From Candidatus Magnetocorallium paracelense (lineage in GTDB: Bacteria > Nitrospirota > Thermodesulfovibrionia > Thermodesulfovibrionales > Magnetobacteriaceae), in NCBI GenBank assembly GCA_029001845.1, contig JAREWP010000048.1, forward strand, positions 1-64,000: a stretch of 64,000 bases of DNA. The letters run 5' to 3'. Of the stretch, positions 36,949-44,179 are shown in pieces. Positions within the stretch are counted from its first letter, which is position 1; the number at the start of each line of letters is the position of its first letter. A program made the translations under genes and the position numbers. A model generated the notes under the pieces. The model worked only from the letters and a program-made list of their open reading frames with translations. It had not been told where the DNA came from and ran no database searches.

Positions 36949-38967
36949 ATGCCTAAGTTAAAAATTTTCGAACAGGAGAAGAGCTCGAGGCAGAGATCGA
37001 GAACAACCGACCCTGCCACAGAGCATATGATTAACTACGTTGAGGGACTTGGTTTTGATTCCGTCTTTACCAGGCAAAAAAGGTATGAAGAGAAATTCAT
37101 GGGAGTGGTTCCCAAGACAGGAAGGTGCGACTTCGGTTCCCTTGGTATATGTTGCCGTCAATGCCTCATGGGGCCCTGCAGAATATGGCATAAAGATGTG
37201 GACCTGCCGTTACGAATCAATGCCCCTATGCAGACAAAGGGTACTTGCGGCGCATCTGCCGACGTCATTGTAGCCAGAAACTGGCTCCTCTTTCACAGCA
37301 GAGGCTGCGCCGCACACTCTACAAGCTGCAAAGAAGTCGCCGAAACACTGCTAAAGACCGCCAGGGGAAAGACATCTTTTGCATTAAAGGATATCGACAA
37401 ACTGAAAGCAGTGGCTTCAAAACTGGGGTACAGTGGAGAGATGTCAGATAATGAACTGGCTGAAAAAATAGCTCTCACCGCTCTTTCCGATATAATGGGA
37501 AAGCCCGACGGTGTATCCAATGAAAAGGGAATGGTCTTTGCCAATGCTTATCTGCCGCCAAAAGTTTTAAATCGATTAAAGGAGCTTGATATAGCGCCCA
37601 GATCCAGTTTCGAAGATCTGGCCGACGCTGATCATCAGGCTGTCATCGGAATGATGTCGGACCCTTACTACTTTCTTATGCAGTCCTTAAAATTGGGGCT
37701 TGCCGATATTATCGCACTCCTGATAACCACCGAAATACACGATATTTTATTGGGAACGCCCTCCCCTGCCAAATCCAAGGTGGGAATAAACGTGCTTGAC
37801 GAGAAAATGGTGAATATTGCCGTGCACGGCCATGTGCCTACTCTCAGTGAAAAGTTGATTGAGTGGGCCGATTCAGGCGAGTACAAAGATAAAGCAAAAC
37901 TGGCTGGAGCGGAAGGAATTAATTTTGTAGGCGTTTGTTGCACCGGAGCGGAGGTTTTACAAAGACAGAGCATCCCCCTTGCAGGCAATAATTTACAAGA
38001 GGATTTGATCATTGCCACAGGTATTGTCGATGCATTTTTAATGGATGTTCAGTGTTCTTATCCAAGCGGTCATGAGATGGCCGAGCAATTTCACACAAAA
38101 ATCATTACTACCATGAAAGACGCCAGAGTGCCCGAGGCCGACCACATTCCTTATGATGCAGAACATTCTGACGAGTGGGCCAGGCAGGCTCTGGACCTGG
38201 CGATCAATAATTTTTCTAAAAGACCCAATAAAGTACACATTCCCCCCTATGAGCCTGTAGATGCAATGGCGGGTTTTAGTGTTGAAGCCTGTTTGGGAGT
38301 TTTAGCGAAAATTGATCACAAGAACCCCTTAAAGCCTTTGATAGATAATATCGTTAACGGGAACATTTACGGTGTGTGCCTTGTGGCTTCATGTAACAGC
38401 CCCAAACTCTCAACTGACGAAACATACAATACCATTGCTAAAGAGCTTCTTAAAAATAATGTGTTAATAGTGGGAACCGGGTGTGCAGCCGGGGCCTGCG
38501 GCAGAGGCGGGCTGCTTTTTCCGGAAGCCACAAACGAATATGCCGGAGAAAAACTCAAGGGCGTACTGGAGGCCCTTGGCGGAGCCGCCGGATTAGGAGA
38601 ACCACTGCCTCCTGTATGGCATATGGGCTCCTGTGTGGATAACTCGAGGGCTGTTCATCTGACGTCGGCCCTGGCCGTGAACCTCAATGTTGCATTGAAA
38701 GATCTGCCTGTTGTCGTATCAGCGGCGGAAGCAGTTACTGAAAAGGCCGTATCCATAGGCAGCGGCGCCATAGCACTGGGATTCCCGGTTCATATTTCAG
38801 TCGTCCCCCCTGTGATCGGAAGTCCGAAGGTCGCCAAGCTGCTTACATCCGATATGAAGGATTTAACAGGAGGATATTATATTGTGGAACCCGATCCTGT
38901 TGCTGCATCGAATCAGTTGCTTGATATTATTAAGGAAAAACGTAAAGGGCTGGATATTGTTTTGTAA
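36949..38967 (+). CDS. cooS: Ni,Fe carbon monoxide dehydrogenase catalytic subunit CooS
   Basis: CooS oxidises CO to CO2, or the reverse, and passes electrons to ferredoxin. In this 672-residue protein, likely D- and B-cluster ligands are Cys60, Cys68, Cys69, Cys72, Cys77 and Cys100. The last two are separated by a loop (WHKDVDLPLRINAPMQ) longer than in Rhodospirillum rubrum CooS. The C-cluster ligands His293, Cys331, Cys369, Cys482, Cys512 and Cys562 are all present, and the five Cys keep the spacing of the R. rubrum enzyme with a constant offset of 31. A Lys in the VTEKAVS block is also conserved. No cooF, cooC, acsB or hydrogenase genes lie beside it. GAGGAAAGGA precedes the ATG. Confidence 0.96.
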   Translation: MPKLKIFEQEKSSRQRSRTTDPATEHMINYVEGLGFDSVFTRQKRYEEKFMGVVPKTGRCDFGSLGICCRQCLMGPCRIWHKDVDLPLRINAPMQTKGTCGASADVIVARNWLLFHSRGCAAHSTSCKEVAETLLKTARGKTSFALKDIDKLKAVASKLGYSGEMSDNELAEKIALTALSDIMGKPDGVSNEKGMVFANAYLPPKVLNRLKELDIAPRSSFEDLADADHQAVIGMMSDPYYFLMQSLKLGLADIIALLITTEIHDILLGTPSPAKSKVGINVLDEKMVNIAVHGHVPTLSEKLIEWADSGEYKDKAKLAGAEGINFVGVCCTGAEVLQRQSIPLAGNNLQEDLIIATGIVDAFLMDVQCSYPSGHEMAEQFHTKIITTMKDARVPEADHIPYDAEHSDEWARQALDLAINNFSKRPNKVHIPPYEPVDAMAGFSVEACLGVLAKIDHKNPLKPLIDNIVNGNIYGVCLVASCNSPKLSTDETYNTIAKELLKNNVLIVGTGCAAGACGRGGLLFPEATNEYAGEKLKGVLEALGGAAGLGEPLPPVWHMGSCVDNSRAVHLTSALAVNLNVALKDLPVVVSAAEAVTEKAVSIGSGAIALGFPVHISVVPPVIGSPKVAKLLTSDMKDLTGGYYIVEPDPVAASNQLLDIIKEKRKGLDIVL

Positions 38968-38975
38968 CCGCAGAT

Positions 38976-39013
38976 TTAGCAGCAGTCAGTTGCTGATAGT
39001 TGACAGCTTTTTT
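38976..39013. repeat. Family A element, compact form (copy 4)
   Basis: TTAGCAGCAGTCAGTTGCTG then ATAGTTGACAGC and a T-run match one arm of the family A elements. It begins nine bases after the cooS stop and could add a weak structure to the end of that transcript. Confidence 0.5.
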
Positions 39014-39054
39014 ATGGCTCAATTAATGGCGTTATTATTTTAACCTTTAGGGGC

Positions 39055-39080
39055 AAAAAAAGGGGAGCTTCTGCTCCCCT
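39055..39080 (-). terminator. Intrinsic terminator for the DUF2887 gene
   Basis: On the minus strand AGGGGAGC, a four-base loop and GCTCCCCT form a perfect eight-base stem directly followed by a run of T residues. It lies 54 bases beyond the stop of the minus-strand gene at 39134. This is the clearest Rho-independent terminator in the window. Confidence 0.8.
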
Positions 39081-39133
39081 GCAAAGGGTAATTATGACCT
39101 TTATGTGGGGTAGTCAGGAAAAAAGTTTCATTT

Positions 39134-39988
39134 CTATATCAATCCTGCTTCTTTTAATGCAGAGTTTACAAATCCTATGTCTGTCTCCAAAACATCGGAT
39201 ATTCTCTCAGGCTCCATATTCGCCCTTGTATACAGCTTTATGATATCCGATTTCTTAGCCTCCTCTGCACCGATCTTCACGCCCCTTTTTTCACCCCTTT
39301 TTTCACCTCTCTTTTCACCTCTCTTTTCACCTCTCTTTTCTCCTCTCTGAATTAATTCCTTCCCTACAGTTGTCTTTTCTATAGGAGTCAGTTCTAACAT
39401 CCTCTCCACCTCCTTTAAGGTCAGCTTGGGAAATTTCTGTGATATCAGGTACTCCAATAACTCTATTATAACCCGTACCTTATCCTTCGGTAAAGGTAAT
39501 CTCTTTACCTCTGCACTCCATTTGGGCGCCTCTATGAACAGCTCATCTTCACTCTCAATCAGCAACGGTTTCAATATAACTATCGCCCCCTCTATTTCCC
39601 TCATCCCCCTCAGTGTCTCTATCAAATCAATTCGAATTATCTGCTTACTGTTATAACTGAAAAACTCAGGCACTCCGGGATCGAACTTTTCCTTCAAAAA
39701 CAAAAAAACCGCAACAAAATCCCTGGTATCGTCGTTCTGTTCGTAATAAGTCGTTATCTCACGAAATGCTCTCCAGTATATCTTCCTGTCTTCATATGCC
39801 TGCACTTCCAAAAAGATATTCGGCCCTGCCTTCTCACTGCTTCTGAAAAGCCCGTCAAGACGTTTTTCAGTTGTCTTGATCGTTATGCTCTCGTATTCAT
39901 ATTTCTCCTTAATTTCCAATCCGGCGATTCTAAAAAGAGAGGCCGGATCAACTTTGAAAAGCTCATAAAATAAAGCATCTGTTTTCAT
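39134..39988 (-). CDS. DUF2887 family protein (Rpn/PD-(D/E)XK nuclease-like) with GEKR repeats
   Basis: The 284-residue protein starts MKTDALFYELFKVDPASLFR, and KRLDGLFRSS plus NIFLEVQAYEDRKIYWR supply the D and ExQ positions of a PD-(D/E)XK-like fold. This is the DUF2887 pattern, related to the Rpn transposase-like nucleases. Residues 214-236 are a tandem GEKR repeat coded by 12-base units, followed by VKIGAEEAKKSDIIKLYTRA and a short helical tail. A second gene with a matching tail is cut by the right edge (63869). These proteins often occur in many copies; their role is unproven. A strong terminator follows. Confidence 0.85.
   Translation of the reverse strand: MKTDALFYELFKVDPASLFRIAGLEIKEKYEYESITIKTTEKRLDGLFRSSEKAGPNIFLEVQAYEDRKIYWRAFREITTYYEQNDDTRDFVAVFLFLKEKFDPGVPEFFSYNSKQIIRIDLIETLRGMREIEGAIVILKPLLIESEDELFIEAPKWSAEVKRLPLPKDKVRVIIELLEYLISQKFPKLTLKEVERMLELTPIEKTTVGKELIQRGEKRGEKRGEKRGEKRGEKRGVKIGAEEAKKSDIIKLYTRANMEPERISDVLETDIGFVNSALKEAGLI
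39281..39349. repeat. Tandem 12-base repeat inside the DUF2887 gene
   Basis: About five to six units of TTCACCTCTCTT (plus strand) encode the repeated GEKR of the minus-strand protein. Unit length is a multiple of three, so slippage would change repeat number without breaking the frame. Confidence 0.8.
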
Positions 39989-40104
39989 TTTGATTTCAGC
40001 TTTAAAGTGTATGGTCGTCGGTGTGTGTCTTTAAGAATAGCAAATGGCGGAATAATTTTACAAAAAAGTATATCAGTCACCCTAATAACTTTGTTATAAT
40101 GAAC

Positions 40105-40222
40105 TAAAAAAGCATTTAGCTATTCAATACTCTTTCACCCTTAAGATGATGCTTATTATTGACACAATATCGGCATTTTTCATAACTGCAAGCTGACCTC
40201 TGATACGTGACTGCTGTTTTTT
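40105..40222. repeat. Family A inverted-repeat element (copy 5)
   Basis: It starts AAAAAAGCATTTAGCTATTC and ends ACGTGACTGCTG plus a T-run. The core has TTTCACCCTTAAGATGATGCTT, matching the inverted core of the copy at 17849. It ends six bases before the start codon of the membrane protein gene at 40229. Confidence 0.7.
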
Positions 40223-40228
40223 GTTTCT

Positions 40229-41044
40229 ATGTTCAATATGGATCTCTACAATTTTATAGCTCTCATCTTCTCAGGATGGCTTTCAATTTACTTTGGCATT
40301 GCATTTGTCTTACTTTTTAAGAGTATGAAGGATGAAGTTATCTACTCCTTTCTTCAAATCGCTCTGGGCATGATGCTAAGCCATTTCGTTTTCATTCACA
40401 ATGATATTTTTTCTCTTCTTCACCTGGGAAAAGAATTCTCTCAAAAGATGACCTTCATTATCGGATTCTTCATTGGAGGAATTGTATTAATGATATATTC
40501 AGCTTTAAAAGAGAGCCTCTTTGAAGGGCCTGCAGATGCAGTCATGATGGAGGAGTTCGATCATAAGTCTTTTTTTTTGGACCCCGGTTTTACAAAAAAG
40601 AAAAGATACAACATATACTCCTTACGATATGACCTGGCAATCTGCTACGGATTACACGGTACAGGAAGCGCATTGGCTCTGTCGCATATGCATGAGTTTC
40701 ATCAGGGGACGGCATCGATTCCCTTTATAATGATATTTGTACAGAAACTGACAGAAGGGTTGAGTATTGGAGCTCCTATTGCAAGGATGAACTTTGATTT
40801 GAAGAGGTTTATGTTCCTTGGTTCGATAGCAGGAATACCCTATGTCATGGGGTTTGTTTTGACAGGCTTTGCCATCTCTCTAAACATAAAAATATTAATT
40901 CTCTCCTTTGCCGCGGGATCTCTGTTCTATTGCCTTGTCATGCTTGCACAAATGGTCTATATGACACACAGGGCCGATAAGAATCCATTATATAAAATCT
41001 CTGTCATAATGGCCGGTTTTGCTGCATTCAGTCTTTTACATTAA
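40229..41044 (+). CDS. Multi-spanning membrane protein, distantly ZIP-like
   Basis: The 271-residue protein has about seven or eight hydrophobic segments. One region reads FVQKLTEGLSIGAPIAR, which resembles transmembrane helix 5 of ZIP metal transporters (HExPEGLAxGxP). A preceding helix has YGLHGTGSALALSHMHEFHQG, with His residues in the place of the helix 4 metal site. A charged loop sits at about residues 98-125. The match is partial, so metal transport is an inference; it may be an unnamed related family. No ribosome site is visible and a family A repeat ends six bases before the ATG. The next gene converges on it. Confidence 0.55.
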   Translation: MFNMDLYNFIALIFSGWLSIYFGIAFVLLFKSMKDEVIYSFLQIALGMMLSHFVFIHNDIFSLLHLGKEFSQKMTFIIGFFIGGIVLMIYSALKESLFEGPADAVMMEEFDHKSFFLDPGFTKKKRYNIYSLRYDLAICYGLHGTGSALALSHMHEFHQGTASIPFIMIFVQKLTEGLSIGAPIARMNFDLKRFMFLGSIAGIPYVMGFVLTGFAISLNIKILILSFAAGSLFYCLVMLAQMVYMTHRADKNPLYKISVIMAGFAAFSLLH

Positions 41045-41052
41045 AAATTCCT

Positions 41053-41868
41053 TTACCAGACCTTCATTACTTCCGGTATTGTGTTGCGGTCTCTGAGAGT
41101 AATGGCATCGTTCTTACAAACGGCCCGGCAAATACCGCACCCATAACAATTCATCATGTTAATACAACATTTTCGATTGGAACGATCGAACTCGATAGCA
41201 TCGAAATAACACCTCTCCATGCAAATTTGACATCCCGTACAGCTGTCACTGTCAACCTCTGCGATATACTCCCCCCTCCACATGGCGGTTCCGATATCCA
41301 TTTTCACCTGAAACCTGTATGCCATACACTCCCTGTCACAATTGCAAACAGAGCCGATGTAGGGAGTCTTTAGTGTCCATATCGTATGAGTTTGTCCTTC
41401 ACTATCGAGAGAAGAAACAAATCTTTTGGCCTCATCTTTCGAGATTCGCTCAAAATCGGAGAAATCAGGAGTATCTTTAAATATATCCGTTAAATCGAAG
41501 CCGATTCCCAGGCAGTATCTCTTCTCCTTACCTGCTACAGCCTTTCTGCAAACACAGGGAAGCCTTACAACGGATTCAACATTTTCAAGTATATTTAAGG
41601 TATCTTCCACAGGAACAACCTGACCGAAGTGGTGTTTTTTGAGGTATTTCGTTACGGCTGGATGGATTAAGAAATCGTAGATTTTAGGAAAGTTTCTTTT
41701 GAATCTGTCAGCCTTGGGAACAGATTCAACCATTGATTGATAGAGCCTATTTAAGAACTTTGTAAGCTCTTTTTTTGAGCTTACCTGATAAAATACTTCT
41801 TCTGTATAGTTTGAAATATTCTCATACCACTTTTTTCCCTCTCCATGTTCCGTACAGAATTCACACAT
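41053..41868 (-). CDS. 4Fe-4S ferredoxin-domain protein
   Basis: The 271-residue protein begins MCEFCTEHGEGKKWYENI. The central block VVRLPCVCRKAVAGKEKRYCLG precedes a further pair of Cys in GSVCNCDRECMAYRF. The C-terminal 65 residues contain CTGCQICMERC and CYGCGICRAVCK, two 4Fe-4S motifs of bacterial ferredoxin type, though the final Cys of each lacks the usual Pro. This combination defines a family of electron carriers seen in anaerobes, without a fixed partner. It might serve CooS or the ETF, but nothing in gene order links them. It ends eight bases from the stop of the converging membrane protein gene. Confidence 0.82.
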   Translation of the reverse strand: MCEFCTEHGEGKKWYENISNYTEEVFYQVSSKKELTKFLNRLYQSMVESVPKADRFKRNFPKIYDFLIHPAVTKYLKKHHFGQVVPVEDTLNILENVESVVRLPCVCRKAVAGKEKRYCLGIGFDLTDIFKDTPDFSDFERISKDEAKRFVSSLDSEGQTHTIWTLKTPYIGSVCNCDRECMAYRFQVKMDIGTAMWRGEYIAEVDSDSCTGCQICMERCYFDAIEFDRSNRKCCINMMNCYGCGICRAVCKNDAITLRDRNTIPEVMKVW

Positions 41869-41888
41869 TGTTTATCACCTATTTAACT

Positions 41889-42022
41889 AAAAACAGCTCT
41901 TAGCCTTCAGCTAAGGAAAGAATTGATGTTATGCCAATAATAAGCTTCACCTTACTGTTGAATCTGTTTTGAAACATAACGTGTTGCAATTAAAAAGCTG
42001 ACAGCTGACGGCTGTTTTTAGT
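41889..42022. repeat. Family A inverted-repeat element (copy 6)
   Basis: It runs from AAAAACAGCTCTTAGCCTTC to GACAGCTGACGGCTG plus a T-run. The core, with GGAAAGAATTGATGTTATGCC and AATAAGCTTCACCTTAC, is closely similar to that of the copy at 17849. Confidence 0.75.
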
Positions 42023-42075
42023 TTTAAAGATATTTTTATAGCGTACACAATAATGATCTTTATTTTCAATAATCA

Positions 42076-42120
42076 CTGTCATTAACTTAAGGAGCAAAGG
42101 ACCTTAAGTTAATGGTATTG
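42076..42120. repeat. Family B element, internally deleted (copy 3)
   Basis: Only the two ends remain: CATTAACTTAAGGAGCAAAG joined to CCTTAAGTTAATGGTATTG, an almost perfect palindrome of about 45 bases. Compared with the 137-base copies, some 90 internal bases are missing. This resembles the relationship between full and minimal forms of other small mobile repeats. Confidence 0.75.
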
Positions 42121-42316
42121 TTTCAATAATATTGCTTCTTCCGCAAAATGCAGAGATATAGACAAAAGCTGTCAAGTTTCATTACTATATAAGATTATAA
42201 AATAACATGTTATATTAGTACTTTTGTGTTTAAAATCAGTAAATTATACTTTAATCGTTAGCAAAGACTTACCAAAAGGCGCCTGGAAGAGAATTATAAC
42301 TAATTAAAATAACAAT

Positions 42317-43474
42317 ATGCAGACCACAGCCGATAAACACGACGTTTTACAGAACCTCGGTAACGAGGTAGAAAAAGAAGTCAATGATAATATTCAAGCT
42401 GCCGACGGTAATAACGGCAGGGTGGCTCAAAATAATAATTACGTACGCATCCGTTTATCACGTCTCCATCTCTATAATGGTGAAGTCCCTATCTTTTTAA
42501 ATTACAAAGGTAAGGACTTTAGAAAGTGTGATGAGAAACGGCTTGGTTATTTTATCGCTTTAGCCGAAAAATTAAAAGGCGTTAACAAAATCCTGTCTGA
42601 CATCGTATCCGACGGCAGTAGTCAGCAACTGGCGAGAAATTTCAAACCTGTTGTTGAAACGATAAAAGAAAGTGTCAACAGGGTGCAGTTCTACATAAGT
42701 TCCGAAGACAGAATAAGCGGCCTGAAAATGGTTCACAAAAAACTTAACAATCAGTTAAAAGAGGCCTTAGGCAGCGGAGATTTGGAAATCGTAAGGGATA
42801 CTCTCTTTGATACTGTGAGCGAGACTTTTCTGGAGCCTCGCACAGGAAATCTGGCAGGTCTTGTGGATACTGTCAGTTTACTTGTAAATGAGTTTGCAAA
42901 CAATCCCAACGTACTTACTCAATTAACTAAAATTTACTCTTCGGACCCTACAACGAGTGAACATTCAATTAATGTAATGGCCTTTGCAACAGGTTATGCA
43001 CTGGCAGGCGGCTCATCTCAGGAACAGGCGCGTGACATTGGACTTGCCGGTCTCTTCCATGACATTGGAAAGACCAGAATACCGATCCATCTGCTAACAG
43101 CCGACAGAAGACTTACTGATAAAGAATTCGACATTATGAAAAAACATCCTCTCCTTGGTTATAAAATTCTTAAGGAATGCGAATCTGTAACCAATTTATG
43201 CCTCCTTGCAGCACTTCAGCATCAGGAAAGAATGGACGGAACAGGGTACCCGAAAGCATTAAAAGGCAATCAAATATCCGTTATAGGCCAGTTATTGATG
43301 ATTATTGACTGCTATGAAGCAATGACATGTAATGACAGGCCATACAGAAGAGCGCAGTCCCCCTTTGAGGTTCTCGGACTTTTAAGGGAAGAGACGAACG
43401 CCGGTAAATTCAATCCCGAAATATTCGAAAAATTCGTACAAACCCTGGGAGAGCTTCCTAAGTTTACAGAGTAA
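42317..43474 (+). CDS. HD-GYP domain protein, probable cyclic di-GMP phosphodiesterase
   Basis: HD-GYP domains break down cyclic di-GMP. The N-terminal 190 residues are helical and contain VRIRLSRLHLYNGEVPIFLNYKG; I do not recognise a named domain there. The catalytic half has HSINVMAFATGYALAGG, FHDIGKTRIP with His248-Asp249, KKHPLLGYKIL and LQHQERMDGTGYP (His302, Asp306, GTGYP). It ends with the DCYEAMTCNDRPYR and NAGKFNPEIFEKFV blocks. The metal and GYP motifs are intact. No membrane segment or receiver is present, so signal input is unclear. Its last 93 bases overlap an antisense HicB-like frame. Confidence 0.92.
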   Translation: MQTTADKHDVLQNLGNEVEKEVNDNIQAADGNNGRVAQNNNYVRIRLSRLHLYNGEVPIFLNYKGKDFRKCDEKRLGYFIALAEKLKGVNKILSDIVSDGSSQQLARNFKPVVETIKESVNRVQFYISSEDRISGLKMVHKKLNNQLKEALGSGDLEIVRDTLFDTVSETFLEPRTGNLAGLVDTVSLLVNEFANNPNVLTQLTKIYSSDPTTSEHSINVMAFATGYALAGGSSQEQARDIGLAGLFHDIGKTRIPIHLLTADRRLTDKEFDIMKKHPLLGYKILKECESVTNLCLLAALQHQERMDGTGYPKALKGNQISVIGQLLMIIDCYEAMTCNDRPYRRAQSPFEVLGLLREETNAGKFNPEIFEKFVQTLGELPKFTE

Positions 43475-43618
43475 ATTGGATATAACATCTTTTATGTTTT
43501 CAATTGCTTCTTCAAAAGTGTCACCCTGACTATAACAACCTTGAAGCGCCGGACATTCAGCAATATAAAAACCATCCTCATCCTGTTCTACAATTACCTG
43601 AAGACTATATTTTATCAA
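43382..43618 (-). pseudogene. Truncated HicB-like antitoxin
   Basis: Residues 1-50 (IVEQDEDGFYIAECPALQGC, YSQGDTFEEAIENIKDVI) match the core of HicB-family antitoxins. After residue 50 the frame continues for 28 residues inside the antisense of the HD-GYP gene and no longer looks like HicB. No HicA toxin gene adjoins it on either side. Small orphan HicB-like proteins of this kind are common and may still fold. Truncation by DNA loss beside the HD-GYP gene is the simplest reading. Confidence 0.6.
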
Positions 43619-43682
43619 TGAAGATATCTCCTTTTAGTATTAGTTAAATCAAGTGTACAATGTATAACCTCGGAAATATTAA

Positions 43683-44177
43683 TCATGGTGCTTTATCATA
43701 ACTTTCCCAGTACTGACACATTTCGCCTGCTTTGGAGTATTCCCTGCCCCATAAAGAGTGACCAAAACCTCTAAGCTTACTAATATTGTCATAAATAATA
43801 TCCAAAGCCCGGTTTGTTTGCTCTTCCGTTGTTTTATCCTTTAATAACCGGGAGAGAATTTTCTCGCCTTTTGAAACGCTCTCTTCGCCGAATGGAACAT
43901 ATTTTTCTTTAAAGAGCTGATAGGCATTAATGATAACCTCTGTTTCATGTTTTTTTAATCTCTTAAGTCTTTTATGTAACTCATGGCTGAAATTTCTGAA
44001 ACCGGGCAGATGAAAAGGGAAAATCACATTGAGAAAAGAGCTGAATGTCTTTTCTGCGACAACGGCATTGATATCGAAGTCTTCTATTTCTCGGGCTTTA
44101 TCGTCAGAACAGCCGGTTGACAGAAAAGTGAAAGAGTAGAACAAAAACTGTAGAAAAGACCTTCTCGTTACAGGCAT
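43683..44177 (-). CDS. Small subunit of GMC dehydrogenase (gluconate 2-dehydrogenase subunit 3-like)
   Basis: The 164-residue protein starts MPVTRRSFLQFLFYSFTFLSTGC, a Tat-type signal (RRSFL) followed by a hydrophobic stretch and a Cys. The mature part has FLNVIFPFHLPGF and HSLWGREYSKAGEMCQYWESYD, as in the gluconate 2-dehydrogenase subunit 3 family. That subunit carries a cofactor-bearing partner to the cell envelope. It starts two bases after the GMC oxidoreductase stop on the same strand, which strongly supports a complex. The usual third subunit, a cytochrome c, is not adjacent. Export of both subunits by the Tat system is known for the family and inferred here. Confidence 0.8.
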   Translation of the reverse strand: MPVTRRSFLQFLFYSFTFLSTGCSDDKAREIEDFDINAVVAEKTFSSFLNVIFPFHLPGFRNFSHELHKRLKRLKKHETEVIINAYQLFKEKYVPFGEESVSKGEKILSRLLKDKTTEEQTNRALDIIYDNISKLRGFGHSLWGREYSKAGEMCQYWESYDKAP

Positions 44178-44179
44178 TG

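Larger units (their letters stand above)
41869..42316. other. Gap of about 450 bases with two repeat elements
   Basis: No gene is supported. It holds the family A element at 41889-42022 and the internally deleted family B element at 42076-42120. The remaining 195 bases are strongly A+T-rich and probably include promoters for the divergent ferredoxin-like and HD-GYP genes. Confidence 0.6.

Noticed and set aside
40229-41868. Idea that the ZIP-like protein and the ferredoxin-like protein form a functional pair
   Set aside because: They are convergent, on opposite strands, and share no promoter or overlap.
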